This document shows positions 55,512 through 64,000 of a DNA stretch of 64,000 bases, piece after piece; the first letter of the stretch is position 1; the number at the start of each line of letters is the position of its first letter. The notes beneath the pieces are model-generated. The model had not been told where the DNA came from, searched no databases, and was given only the letters and a program-made list of their open reading frames with translations. The translations under genes and the position numbers were made by a program. The DNA is from Qipengyuania sp. JC766 (GTDB lineage: Bacteria; Pseudomonadota; Alphaproteobacteria; Sphingomonadales; Sphingomonadaceae): assembly GCF_040717445.1 (NCBI RefSeq), contig NZ_JBFEFL010000001.1, forward strand, positions 2,242,001 through 2,306,000, given 5' to 3'.

Positions 55512-56893
55512 TTGACGTCTCCTTCACCGGGCTGGCCGAGCTCGAAATCGCTTACCGGGCGGCGCTTCGCGTCCATCGCGTCGTACATCAGGGCACCGTC
55601 GATCCAGACCTTTTCGGGCCGCGAATAGACGCTGAGCGGGTCGCCGTTCCACAGCACCACGTCGGCCATCTTGCCCGATTGCAGGCTGCCGGTCATTTCG
55701 TCGATGCCCATGGCCTTGGCCGCGTTCAGCGTGATCCAGCCGATCACGACCTCGTCCGGGATGGCGATGCCGATGCGCGCGCCGGCGGCCTGCGCCTTGG
55801 CGGCTTCCTGGTTCAGGCGCTGGATGCCGTCCTGGTCGTCCGAGTGGATGATGACGCAGGCGCCCGCCTGTTGGAGCAGCGCGCCGTTTTCGGGAATGCC
55901 GTCATAGCTTTCCATCTTGAAGCCGTACCAGTCGGCCCAGACGGCGCTGCACACGTCGTTTTCGCGCAACAGATCGCCGATCTTGTAGCTTTCGACCGCG
56001 TGGTGGAAGGCAGTGACCTTGTAGCCCATCTCCTTCGCCATATCCATGACGAGCGCCATTTCGTCGGCGCGGTAGCAGTGGTTGTGGATCAGGATTTCTC
56101 CGTCGAGAACGCCGGCCAGCGTTTCGTTGGCGAGATTGCGCTTGGACCGGTCGCCATCGGCATAGGCCTTGGCATCCAGCCACATCTGCCGGTTGACCGC
56201 GAAATTGCCCATCCGGGTGGAAGGCGCGCGCCCGCGCCCGCCATAGACGCGCTTGGGATTCTCGCCGCAGGCCATTTTCATGCCGTAGGGCGCGCCGGGG
56301 AACTTCATGCCCTGCACGGTGCGCGATGCGACGTTCTTGAGCGTGACGGAGCGGCCGCCGGTCAGGTTGGCGGAGCCGGGCAGGATCTGCAGGCTGGTCA
56401 CGCCGCCATTGGCGAGCGCGCGGCTGAAGCCGGGGTCCTGCGGCCAGACCGAATGTTCGGCCCACACTTCGGGCGTCATCGGGCTGGTCGCCTCGTTGCC
56501 GTCGGAATGCGCGTCCACGCTGGGGCTGGGATAATCGCCCAGGTGCGAGTGGATATCGATGACGCCCGGCGTCACGAACTTGCCGGCCCCGTCGATCCGC
56601 TGATAGCCGTCGGTCGAAAGGTCCGCCCCGCCGACCGCCACGATCTCGCCGTCGCGGAACAGGACCGTGCCGTTGTCGATCCGCCCGCCCGCGCCGTCAT
56701 AGACGGTCGCGCCGACCAGCGCGGTCGGCACGCCCGGATACGGCTCGTAGGTGGAGGCATAGGGCACGTCGCCCGTGTCGGCGGCCGAACCGGTCGACGC
56801 GGCGCTTTCATTGCCCCCGGTCGTGCTGCACGCGGAGAGGGCGATGACCGCCGCCCCCATGAACACGCGGCCCGTCATCGCTCTCAATCGCAT
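55508..56893 (-). CDS. Amidohydrolase, imidazolonepropionase-like lipoprotein
   Basis: This 461-residue amidohydrolase-superfamily enzyme has lipobox LSAC (MGAAVIALSACS), the metal pair HSH in GVIDIHSHLG, further His in ILIHNHCYR and VTAFHHAVES, and Asp in IIHSDDQDG. These point to an active metal-dependent hydrolase, of the kind that cuts dipeptides or related amides. The stop overlaps the start of the degenerate paralogue. A POT peptide transporter is the next upstream gene, which suggests a small peptide-use unit. Confidence 0.85.
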   Translation of the reverse strand: MRLRAMTGRVFMGAAVIALSACSTTGGNESAASTGSAADTGDVPYASTYEPYPGVPTALVGATVYDGAGGRIDNGTVLFRDGEIVAVGGADLSTDGYQRIDGAGKFVTPGVIDIHSHLGDYPSPSVDAHSDGNEATSPMTPEVWAEHSVWPQDPGFSRALANGGVTSLQILPGSANLTGGRSVTLKNVASRTVQGMKFPGAPYGMKMACGENPKRVYGGRGRAPSTRMGNFAVNRQMWLDAKAYADGDRSKRNLANETLAGVLDGEILIHNHCYRADEMALVMDMAKEMGYKVTAFHHAVESYKIGDLLRENDVCSAVWADWYGFKMESYDGIPENGALLQQAGACVIIHSDDQDGIQRLNQEAAKAQAAGARIGIAIPDEVVIGWITLNAAKAMGIDEMTGSLQSGKMADVVLWNGDPLSVYSRPEKVWIDGALMYDAMDAKRRPVSDFELGQPGEGDVK

Positions 56894-56916
56894 TGGTATT
56901 CCCCCCTTGGTCGATA

Positions 56917-58539
56917 TCAGGGCTGGCGAGTGGCCGGGTGAACACCCGCGCCCTGCGGCTCGCCCGGGCCTTCGGCTTGGCCCTCGAGGTCATCGTCGGC
57001 CAGCGTCTCGAGATGCATCCACCGTTTCACGAAACGCGCGATCAGCATGACGACCAGTCCGACACCCATCGCGACAAGCCCGATTTGCCAATAGACATCG
57101 AGCGTGCCCTGGCGGGTCATTTCGCCGTCTTCTCCGCCGGTAGCGGCGCCGATCATGCCTGCCACGTAGTTGCCGCCGGCAGTCGCAAAGAACCATGCAC
57201 CCATAATCAGGCTTGCCAGATGCTTGGGCGCCAGTCGGTTCATGGCCGAGAGGCCCACCGGGGAAAGACACAGCTCACCCGTCGTGTGGAACAGGTAAAT
57301 GCCGAACAGGAAGATGACCGGTATCTTGGCATCGACCCCAACCGTCTCGGCACCCCAGACGAGAACGAGGAATCCGAAGCCCAGCTGAACGAGACCGAGG
57401 CCGAACTTGGCGGGCGTGGAAGGCTCCCAGCCGCGCCTGCCCAGCCATGTCCACAGAGCTGCGAAAACGGGGGCCAGCAGGATGATGTATATCGGGTTGA
57501 TTGACTGGAAGATTGGAGCCGGGACGCCGCCAAGATCGATGTAGCGATCTGTGAACAGGTTCAACGAGCCGCCCGCCTGTTCGAACAGACCCCAGAAAAG
57601 CGGCTGAAGCGCGATCAGGAACAGGATCGCGAACATCCGCTCGCGCGGTTCCTTGTCGAGCTTGAACGCTTCGAAAAGAACGTATGCCAGCAGTGCGATG
57701 CCGGACAGCAGCATCAAGCCACCGACGACGGACTGGAACTGGATCAGCAGCCACATGATCGCAACACCCAGGATGCCCACGCCATACATCACCAATTCGG
57801 TGGACTTGGAAAGCGGTCTCGGCGGTTCACCCTGACCCAGAAGCAGTGGTTTACCGATCACGAAGACGATCAGGCCGAGCAGCATACCGATACCCGCTGC
57901 ACCGAATCCATACGCCCAGCCAAGGGTAATGCCGAGGTAGCCGGCAATGATGGTTCCAACCGCCGCGCCTACGTTAATTCCCATATAGAAGATCGTGTAG
58001 GCGCCATCGCGACGGACGTCGGTCCGCGGATAAAGCTGGCCGACGATCACGGAAATGTTGGCCTTGAGGAAGCCTGAGCCGACGATGATGAAAGCGAGCG
58101 CAAGCCAGAAGATGTTGATGGTGGGATCGTTCTGACCGCCGGTGCCTTCGAATGCCATGAAGAAGTGACCGAAGGTCAGCAAGATCGCTCCGAAAAGTAC
58201 GGCCTTGCGCTGCCCGAGATAACGGTCGGCCAGCCATCCGCCCAGAACGGGCGTGATATAGACGAGGCTGACATAGGCACCGTAGATGATGTTCGAAGCG
58301 CTGTCGTTATAGAGCCAGTGCTGTGTGAGGTAGAAAATCAGCAGGGCGCGCATGCCGTAGTAGGAAAAGCGCTCCCACATTTCGGCGAAAAAGAGAATGT
58401 AGAGACCCTTGGGGTGCCCGGCGACTTCCGGTGTCTTGCGCGTGACTGCGAGTGCACCGGCAATCAGGAATATGGCCAACACGACCGAGGCGATCGCTGC
58501 GATCCAGTCCCCCTGATTCCAAAGAGCCATGTCCTTCAT
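56917..58539 (-). CDS. POT/PTR-family peptide transporter
   Basis: This 540-residue polytopic protein carries the proton-oligopeptide transporter marks: the ExxER-type FAEMWERFSYYGMRALL, GGWLADRYLGQRKAVL, GSGFLKANISVIVGQLY and the later FWGLFEQAGGSL. It would carry di- and tripeptides inward with protons. The C-terminal tail is acidic and glycine-rich. It lies just upstream of the amidohydrolase pair. The 195 bases between it and the GntR gene on the right hold no clear regulatory palindrome. Confidence 0.9.
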   Translation of the reverse strand: MKDMALWNQGDWIAAIASVVLAIFLIAGALAVTRKTPEVAGHPKGLYILFFAEMWERFSYYGMRALLIFYLTQHWLYNDSASNIIYGAYVSLVYITPVLGGWLADRYLGQRKAVLFGAILLTFGHFFMAFEGTGGQNDPTINIFWLALAFIIVGSGFLKANISVIVGQLYPRTDVRRDGAYTIFYMGINVGAAVGTIIAGYLGITLGWAYGFGAAGIGMLLGLIVFVIGKPLLLGQGEPPRPLSKSTELVMYGVGILGVAIMWLLIQFQSVVGGLMLLSGIALLAYVLFEAFKLDKEPRERMFAILFLIALQPLFWGLFEQAGGSLNLFTDRYIDLGGVPAPIFQSINPIYIILLAPVFAALWTWLGRRGWEPSTPAKFGLGLVQLGFGFLVLVWGAETVGVDAKIPVIFLFGIYLFHTTGELCLSPVGLSAMNRLAPKHLASLIMGAWFFATAGGNYVAGMIGAATGGEDGEMTRQGTLDVYWQIGLVAMGVGLVVMLIARFVKRWMHLETLADDDLEGQAEGPGEPQGAGVHPATRQP

Positions 58540-58734
58540 GCAGTGTCCCCGTCGTATCTGTCGAATGTTTCGACCAGTTCCTCAAAGCGCGCACCCTAAC
58601 GCCTGTTTCAGTTCTGTGAAGCCGTAGTTTCATTCGAAACTTCGAATGGTTGGCACGTTTTCCCCCGCGCCAGGCGCATGACAGGAACTTGACCCGCTCT
58701 GGTGTATTATGCCAGTGAGGCACCGGAGAAACCC

Positions 58735-59070
58735 ATGAGCAACCGTCCCGTCTATCTGAAACTGCGCGACAGGATCGCGGCCGCGATCCTGGAAGGGCGG
58801 TATGCGGAAGGGGACATGCTGCCCTCCGTCCGCGCCTTTGCCGCCGAGCAGGGAGCGAACCCGCTGACCGTCGCCAAGGCGTACCAGCAGTTCCAGGCGG
58901 ATGGGCTTGTGCGGGTGCAGCGGGGCATCGGCATGTTCGTGGTGCGCGGCGCGGCGGAACGGCTGCGGCAGGCGGAACGGGCCGATTTCATCCAGCGCGA
59001 ATGGCCCGAGATCCGCGCGCGGCTGGACCGGCTGGGCATCGCGCCCGAAGACCTGCTGGAATCCTCCTGA
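58735..59070 (+). CDS. Short GntR-family regulator (YtrA-like)
   Basis: This 111-residue GntR-family protein is a winged helix (PVYLKLRDRIAAAILEGRYAEGDMLPSVRAFAAEQ, cited by position 5-39) plus a short helical tail, with no large effector domain, as in the YtrA group. ANPLTVAKAYQQFQADGLV is the recognition helix region. ATG 58735 has CCGGAG upstream. It is divergent from the POT transporter and could regulate it; the two-helix tail suggests dimerisation. Confidence 0.85.
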   Translation: MSNRPVYLKLRDRIAAAILEGRYAEGDMLPSVRAFAAEQGANPLTVAKAYQQFQADGLVRVQRGIGMFVVRGAAERLRQAERADFIQREWPEIRARLDRLGIAPEDLLESS

Positions 59071-59172
59071 CGTATCGTGCGTGCCCGCCCTCGCGGAGCG
59101 ATATTGCGCTATCGGGACGGCTCTGGCAGGGGATGGCGGAGGGTCACTCTCTAATCGGACGGGAGAGGTGAA

Positions 59173-59454
59173 ATGATACGATCGGAACTGCTGCAGGCGC
59201 TTGCAGACGACAATCCGGAACTGCGGGCCGAAGAGATCGAACATTTGGTCGATATCTTCTTCGAGGAAATCACCGCGCGGCTGGCCGAAGGGGGCCGGGT
59301 CGAATTACGCGGCTTCGGCGCATTTTCCACGCGCCAGCGCGATGCGCGCACCGCGCGCAATCCGCGGACGGGCGAACCCGTCGAGGTGCCCGCCAAGTCG
59401 GTGCCCTATTTCAAGCCCGGCAAGGAAATGCGCGAGCTGCTCAATCCGGCCTGA
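59173..59454 (+). CDS. ihfB: Integration host factor beta subunit
   Basis: This 93-residue HU/IHF-family protein bends [34 protein letters not shown] and [12 protein letters not shown] with [13 protein letters not shown] match IHF-beta rather than HU. It lies just upstream of tRNA-Leu, so its terminator is not evident before the tRNA. The 102 bases before it carry no clear promoter. Confidence 0.93.
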   Translation: MIRSELLQALADDNPELRAEEIEHLVDIFFEEITARLAEGGRVELRGFGAFSTRQRDARTARNPRTGEPVEVPAKSVPYFKPGKEMRELLNPA

Positions 59455-59492
59455 CGGGGCGATTTTCGCCGCGCCGGGGGCGCCGGTTCGAT

Positions 59493-59577
59493 GCGGGTGT
59501 GGCGGAATGGTAGACGCCAGGGACTTAAAATCCCTTGTCCTTCGGACGTGCGGGTTCGAGTCCCGCCACCCGCACCA
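59493..59577 (+). tRNA. tRNA-Leu (anticodon TAA)
   Basis: This 85-base cloverleaf has acceptor arms GCGGGTG (59493-59499) and CACCCGC (59567-59573), an encoded CCA end (59575-59577), a T-arm GGGTTCGAGTCCC and anticodon loop CTTAAAA, giving anticodon TAA. The long variable arm (TTGTCCTTCGGACGT) is that of a class II tRNA, which supports leucine. Confidence 0.95.
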
Positions 59578-59711
59578 GTCTTTCCAAGATAAATGCATCT
59601 GCGCGGTGGGAGCGCAACCACGTCCTTTTACGTAGGGGCGCGTGAGGGTTCGCGTAGGTCGCCTTGCGTATTACGGCTCCAGGGAGGGCGGATTTTCGCA
59701 AGGAACTGCCT

Positions 59712-60383
59712 ATGCAAATCGAACAGAGCGGGCCCAGGCCCGAAGCAGCGTCTAAGGTCGTCGTCGACGATCGGGGCGCGCCGCGTGTGACCACGCTGTA
59801 CCGCCCGGCGAAGCTGATTTCCCACAAGGCCGAATATCTGTGCATCCTGCGCGATATCTCCGCGAGTGGCGCGAGTTTGAGACTGCTGCACGCGCTGCCG
59901 TCCGAGAAGGATCTCTCGCTGGAGTTCGAATGCGGCCTCAGGGTCGCGGTCGACCTCGTCTGGACCTCGGACGATACGGCGGGCGTCAAGTTCCGCGATC
60001 CGGTCGACGTACAGAGCGCGCTCGGCACACTGAGCCTGTTTCCGCGGCGCGACCTGCGTTTCTCGCTCCCGCTGCCGGTGGTGCTGACCACGCCGCGCCG
60101 GTCGCTGCGCGGGCGGATGGGCAACCTGTCGCGCGAAGGGGCGATGGTGCGATGCCCGGCCTTCCTCGCGATAGGGCGGGCGGTCCGCTTGGAGGCACGC
60201 GGCCTGCCGCCGATCGACGCGCATGTGCGCTGGCGCAAGGGCAACCGTTACGGCTTCGTCTTCGCGAACACCTTCCCGCTCGACGTGCTGGCGCAGACCA
60301 TCTTCCGCCTGCAGAGCGATTGCCCGTTCCTGCTCGCGCCGCGGGCGGATTATCCCGATGCGATGCGCGAGAGGGCATCTTAA
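59712..60383 (+). CDS. PilZ-domain protein with two PilZ-like modules
   Basis: This 223-residue protein has an N-terminal PilZ-like block (LYRPAKLISHKAEYLCILRDISASGASLRL) and a second in FPRRDLRFSLPLPVV with GRMGNLSREGAMVRCPAFL, positions about 40-75 and 120-160. PilZ domains bind cyclic di-GMP through arginines and the D/NxSxxG motif; the first has DISASG and the second NLSREG. ATG 59712 has AAGGAA upstream. It may couple c-di-GMP to surface glycan synthesis from the genes that follow. That link is inference. Confidence 0.8.
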   Translation: MQIEQSGPRPEAASKVVVDDRGAPRVTTLYRPAKLISHKAEYLCILRDISASGASLRLLHALPSEKDLSLEFECGLRVAVDLVWTSDDTAGVKFRDPVDVQSALGTLSLFPRRDLRFSLPLPVVLTTPRRSLRGRMGNLSREGAMVRCPAFLAIGRAVRLEARGLPPIDAHVRWRKGNRYGFVFANTFPLDVLAQTIFRLQSDCPFLLAPRADYPDAMRERAS

Positions 60384-60439
60384 CCACCTCCTAACCATTT
60401 TCTTTCACATCCGGCTCACACCACCAGAGGGGGCTGGAA

Positions 60440-62041
60440 ATGAGCACACCGGGCGCGCAGGCTCTCGACGTAGACGTAGCCATCATCGGAGCGGGACCCG
60501 CGGGCCTTACGGCCGGCTACCTGCTGACGAAGCAGGGCAAGTCGGTCGCGATCATCGAGCGGGACGAAACCTATGTCGGCGGCATCAGCCGCACGGTGGA
60601 ACACGAAGGCTATCGTTTCGACATCGGCGGCCACCGCTTCTTTTCCAAGAGCAGCCAAGTCGTCGACCTGTGGAACGAGATCCTGGGCGAAGACGACTTC
60701 ATCCAGCGCCCGCGAATGAGCCGCATCTATTACGAAGGCAAGTTCTACAGCTATCCTCTGCGCGCATTCGAGGCGCTGTCCAACCTCGGCCTGCTGCGAT
60801 CGACCGCCTGCATGGCGAGCTACCTGTGGTCCCGGGCCTTCCCGATCCGCGACGTGAAGAGCTTCGAGGACTGGACCACCAACCAGTTCGGCCAGAAACT
60901 CTATTCGATCTTCTTCAAGACCTACACCGAGAAGGTGTGGGGCATGCCCTGCGACGAGATGAGCGCGGACTGGGCGGCGCAGCGCATCAAGGGCCTGTCG
61001 CTCTGGGGCGCGGTGACCGACGGGCTGAAGCGTTCGCTCGGCCTCAACCGCAAGCCCAACGACGGGCAGGCGGTAAAGACCCTCCTCGAAACTTTCCGCT
61101 ATCCCCGGCTCGGCCCGGGCATGATGTGGGACGCCGCGCGCGACAAGATCGTGGCAGCGGGCAGCCAGGTGATCATGGGCCATTCGCTCGACCAGCTGGC
61201 GAGCGACGGGCGCGGCGGCTGGCGCATGACGGCCAAGGGCGCGTCAGGTCTGGTCACGATCCGCGCGCGCCATGCCATCAGCTCCGCGCCGATGCGTGAA
61301 CTGGCGAAGCGGATGCATCCGCTGCCGCAATCGACCTTCCAGGCGAACGAGCTCAAATATCGGGACTTCCTGACCGTCGCGCTGATGGTGGAAGGCGAGG
61401 ACCTGTTCCCCGACAACTGGATCTACATCCACGACAGCAAGGTGAAGGTCGGCCGGGTGCAGAACTTCCGCAGCTGGTCCCCACACATGGTGCCGGACGA
61501 GGACATGGCCTGCGTGGGGCTGGAATATTTCTGCTTCGAAGGCGACGGGTTGTGGTCGATGGCCGACGACGATCTCATCGCGCTCGCGACGGCCGAGATG
61601 GAAACGCTCGGCCTGGTCGATCCCGCGAAGGTGCGCGGCGGCGCGGTCGTGCGGCAAGAAAAGGCCTATCCCGTCTACGACGAGGATTACGCGGCCAATG
61701 TGCACGCGATGCGCACCGAGCTGGAGGAGCAGCATCCCACGCTGCACCTCGTCGGGCGCAACGGCATGCACCGCTACAACAACCAGGACCATGCCATGAT
61801 GACCGCCATGCTGACGGTCGAGAACATCCTGACGGGCGAGCGCATCTACGACACGTGGTGCGTCAACGAGGATGCCGAATATCACGAGGCCGGGGCGGAA
61901 GGGGCCGAAAAGACCCTGCCCGCGCGCGAGGCGATCACTCCCGACCAGGCCGCGGCTCTGGGTTCGCTGATGCCGGTGCCGGAACGGCTGGCCGATACCA
62001 AGTCCGGTGCCAAGTCCGACAAGGATCGCAAGGCAGCCTGA
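60440..62041 (+). CDS. FAD-dependent oxidoreductase, protoporphyrinogen oxidase/UDP-galactopyranose mutase-like
   Basis: This 533-residue flavoprotein has [15 protein letters not shown], then [31 protein letters not shown] and [12 protein letters not shown], marks shared by amine-oxidase-like proteins of glycan gene clusters. A C-terminal [23 protein letters not shown] closes the FAD site. The substrate is unknown; members are often sited with GtrA and membrane glycosyltransferases, as here. It may act on polyprenyl or sugar intermediates. The next gene starts 20 bases later. Confidence 0.8.
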   Translation: MSTPGAQALDVDVAIIGAGPAGLTAGYLLTKQGKSVAIIERDETYVGGISRTVEHEGYRFDIGGHRFFSKSSQVVDLWNEILGEDDFIQRPRMSRIYYEGKFYSYPLRAFEALSNLGLLRSTACMASYLWSRAFPIRDVKSFEDWTTNQFGQKLYSIFFKTYTEKVWGMPCDEMSADWAAQRIKGLSLWGAVTDGLKRSLGLNRKPNDGQAVKTLLETFRYPRLGPGMMWDAARDKIVAAGSQVIMGHSLDQLASDGRGGWRMTAKGASGLVTIRARHAISSAPMRELAKRMHPLPQSTFQANELKYRDFLTVALMVEGEDLFPDNWIYIHDSKVKVGRVQNFRSWSPHMVPDEDMACVGLEYFCFEGDGLWSMADDDLIALATAEMETLGLVDPAKVRGGAVVRQEKAYPVYDEDYAANVHAMRTELEEQHPTLHLVGRNGMHRYNNQDHAMMTAMLTVENILTGERIYDTWCVNEDAEYHEAGAEGAEKTLPAREAITPDQAAALGSLMPVPERLADTKSGAKSDKDRKAA

Positions 62042-62061
62042 CCGATGGGCGGAACGCAGTC

Positions 62062-62472
62062 ATGACGCGCCTGTTCTGGCGTGCGGCCGATATCCGGCTG
62101 GTCCGCTACCTGATGGCCAGCGTCGGCGCGCTGGCCGTGGATGTCGGCCTGTTCCTGCTGCTGCTTCAGGCTGGGTTGCTGGCCGCGCTGGCATCGGCCG
62201 TCGGCTATTGCGCCGGGATCCTGGCGCACTGGCTGCTGTCCAGCCGGACCGTGTTCCAGGACCGGGTCGCCATCACGGCACGCGACCGCACGCGGCAGAA
62301 GGCGCTGTTCGTCGCATCCGCACTGCTCGGCCTGGCCATCACCACGCTGATCGTGGGGGCGGCGGATGCGGCTTCGCTCGATCCGCGCCCGGCCAAGCTG
62401 TTCGCGATCGGGGTGAGCTTCACCGCGACATGGGTTCTGCGAAGCAAGGTGGTTTTCCGTGCGCGCATATGA
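62062..62472 (+). CDS. GtrA-like membrane protein
   Basis: This 136-residue protein has four membrane segments in the GtrA pattern: LVRYLMASVGALAVDVGLFLLL, SAVGYCAGILAHWLLSSRTVF and ATWVLRSKVVFRARI. GtrA-type proteins are thought to flip polyprenyl-linked sugars across the inner membrane. The 3' end overlaps the next gene (GTG 62459) by 14 bases, so the two are coupled. Confidence 0.85.
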   Translation: MTRLFWRAADIRLVRYLMASVGALAVDVGLFLLLLQAGLLAALASAVGYCAGILAHWLLSSRTVFQDRVAITARDRTRQKALFVASALLGLAITTLIVGAADAASLDPRPAKLFAIGVSFTATWVLRSKVVFRARI

Positions 62473-64000
62473 ACGCGGCGCCGACCGCCGGTTGCGCAGC
62501 GGCGAACATCCCAACCGGGCGATAGCGATCGCCTGGCTCGGTCTCAGCCTGCTGCTGTGCCTCGTCGCGCTGCCGAATATCATGGCGGGGCGCTTGCCAG
62601 ATCCCGACGACGCGCTGCGACTCGTGCAGGTTCGCGACCTGATGGCGGGACAGGGCTGGTTCGACGTGACGCAGTACCGGATCGCGGGCCCCGACGGCAC
62701 GCCGATGCATTGGTCGCGCCTCGTCGACGTCCCCGTGGCGCTGGCGATCGCCTTTTTCGACCTGTTCCTTGCGCACCCGCAGGCAGAGACCGCCGCACTG
62801 GTGCTCGTCCCGCTGCTGACCTTCGGCGCGACGCTCGCCTGTATCGGACGGCTCGCATGGCGACTGTTCGACATGCAGGTGGCCGTCCTCAGCTGCCTCG
62901 TCACCGGCCTGCTGACCGCGCTCGTCTTCCAGATCCAGCCGCTCCGGATCGATCACCATGGCTGGCAAATTGCCGCCGTGGCCTTCGCCGTCTGGGCGAT
63001 ATCCTGGCGCAGCCATGTGCGCGGCGGGGTCGGCGCAGGCCTCGCCATGGCGTTCGGGCTGGCGATTTCCATTGAGCTACTGCCCGTTGCCGCCGCTTTC
63101 GCTCTCGTCCTGTTCGTGCGCTGGTGGCGCGAGCGCGCAGCCCGCTGGTGGCTCGTGGTCTATCTGCAGGCTCTGGCCCTGGGGCTGGGCGCGCTGTTCC
63201 TCGCAACGCGCGGGGTGGGCGATCTTGCGCCCTATTGCGACGCCCTGTCGCCGGCTCACCTCGGCTTCTTCCTCACCGCCGCGCTCGGCACCGGAGTGGT
63301 CGCGGCGATCCCCGGACTGCAGCGCCTGGGCGCGTTCGTCCTGCTGGGCGCAGTCGGAGTGGTGGCGCTCGGCTTTTTCGGCCTGTCCGCGCCGCAATGC
63401 CTGCGCACGCCGTTCGGCGCGCTCGACCCGCTGGTGCGCGATTTCTGGTATCTCAACATCGCGGAAGGCCGCCCCGTATGGGAGCAGCCCTTCGCAGACA
63501 TCGCGCCGAAGATCGTCCATGCGCTCGCCGGATTGTTCGCCATCGCACTGCTGGTCGGCCGGTCCTCCGATTGGGTACGGCGCTGGTGGACCGAATATGC
63601 CCTGCTGTACGCGCTGATACTGCTGCAGGCGATCTTCGTCGCCCGGTCGTTCGCCTTCGTGGCGGTGCTGGCGGCGGTGCCGCTCGGCTGGCTGCTGTCG
63701 CGGATGCTGGTCCGCCTGCGGCAGGCGGACGGAGTTCCGGGCAAGGCAGCCGTGGCCGTGGCGCTTGCCGCCATGCTCGTCCCGGGCGGCCTTATCGCCG
63801 CCGTTTCCTCCATCGCCTCGGTCGGACAGGCAAGGGCGTCCGCACCGGTTCGCGAAGCGTCCTGCGACCCGCTGGCGCGGGCGCGTAACATGGACCGCCT
63901 GCCTGCGGGCACGGTATTCGCGCCCTTGGACATCGGCCCTGCGATCCTGCTCGAAAGCGACCATTCGGTCGTCGCCACCAGCCATCACCGCGCGGAAGAT
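62459..64000 (+). CDS. Polytopic membrane protein, GT-C glycosyltransferase-like (partial)
   Basis: The reading frame from GTG 62459 is open for 514 codons to the right edge. It encodes many hydrophobic segments after a basic N-terminus. A soluble stretch DPDDALRLVQVRDLMAGQGW with HWSRLVDVP lies after the first helix, and HHGWQIAAVAFAVWA is in a later one. A two-acid DD motif after the first membrane segment is a mark of GT-C transferases that use polyprenyl donors, such as oligosaccharyltransferases. That is inference; the C-terminus is missing. The start is a GTG inside the GtrA gene; no in-frame ATG fits better. Confidence 0.7.
   Translation, partial: MRAYERGADRRLRSGEHPNRAIAIAWLGLSLLLCLVALPNIMAGRLPDPDDALRLVQVRDLMAGQGWFDVTQYRIAGPDGTPMHWSRLVDVPVALAIAFFDLFLAHPQAETAALVLVPLLTFGATLACIGRLAWRLFDMQVAVLSCLVTGLLTALVFQIQPLRIDHHGWQIAAVAFAVWAISWRSHVRGGVGAGLAMAFGLAISIELLPVAAAFALVLFVRWWRERAARWWLVVYLQALALGLGALFLATRGVGDLAPYCDALSPAHLGFFLTAALGTGVVAAIPGLQRLGAFVLLGAVGVVALGFFGLSAPQCLRTPFGALDPLVRDFWYLNIAEGRPVWEQPFADIAPKIVHALAGLFAIALLVGRSSDWVRRWWTEYALLYALILLQAIFVARSFAFVAVLAAVPLGWLLSRMLVRLRQADGVPGKAAVAVALAAMLVPGGLIAAVSSIASVGQARASAPVREASCDPLARARNMDRLPAGTVFAPLDIGPAILLESDHSVVATSHHRAED

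Noticed and set aside
58689-58710. TTGACC and TATTAT as a promoter for the GntR gene
   Set aside because: The hexamers are only 10 bases apart, too short for a normal sigma70 promoter.
1-64000. CRISPR arrays, insertion sequences, phage or plasmid genes
   Set aside because: No regularly spaced repeats, transposase-like genes, integrases or replication genes were found.

Overview
The window is GC-rich DNA that looks like a chromosome segment from an alphaproteobacterium of the Sphingomonadales, most like the Erythrobacteraceae. The basis is the family makeup: Caulobacter/sphingomonad-style TonB-dependent receptors, many Tat-type and lipoprotein signals, and an rpe / heparinase-like / purH run. 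No rRNA, CRISPR array, insertion sequence or prophage was seen. One tRNA-Leu is present.

Region 1 (about 1-44200) is a xylan and hemicellulose utilisation locus. It holds a large TonB-dependent receptor (12157), a sugar porter (3443), a GH10 xylanase, three GH3 enzymes, a GH67 alpha-glucuronidase, a GH43 beta-xylosidase, two GH5 enzymes (one mannanase-like), a SASA-family acetylesterase and a tandem carbohydrate-binding-like protein. It also encodes all five Weimberg-pathway steps from D-xylose to 2-oxoglutarate: xylose dehydrogenase, xylonolactonase, xylonate dehydratase, 2-keto-3-deoxyxylonate dehydratase and 2-oxoglutarate semialdehyde dehydrogenase. These steps lie in three separate transcription units. 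Six near-identical 14-bp palindromes with an AGCGCT core sit in the promoter gaps of these units. Together with a LacI-family regulator inside the locus they suggest one xylose-responsive regulon, as known for XylR of Caulobacter.

The most unusual part is 4921-12001, between two of these operators. It has three canonical flavin-dependent 'tryptophan halogenase' genes, a fourth that has lost the halogenase residues, and a JmjC/Cupin_8 oxygenase-like gene. A second JmjC-like gene lies at 36965. They are tightly coupled and share the operators of the xylan receptor and transporter. No function for such halogenase/JmjC sets in glycan loci is known to me, so this is the best candidate for an undescribed system.

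Region 2 (about 41900-44200) is a boundary zone: a ROK sugar kinase, a Stf0-type sulfotransferase and a small DUF2141 exported protein.

Region 3 (44400-60400) is mostly housekeeping: rpe, heparinase-like gene, purH, a lipoprotein MsrA, a Fur/Zur regulator, dxs, enoyl-CoA hydratase, NnrU, an FKBP isomerase, two amidohydrolases (one lacking all metal ligands), a POT peptide transporter, a short GntR regulator, ihfB, tRNA-Leu and a PilZ protein.

Region 4 (60440-64000) begins a surface-glycan module: an FAD oxidoreductase related to UDP-galactopyranose mutase and protoporphyrinogen oxidase, a GtrA-like membrane protein and a large polytopic membrane protein cut off by the right edge. The left edge cuts another exported protein that resembles the start of a TonB receptor. 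No gap between genes exceeds 300 bases.
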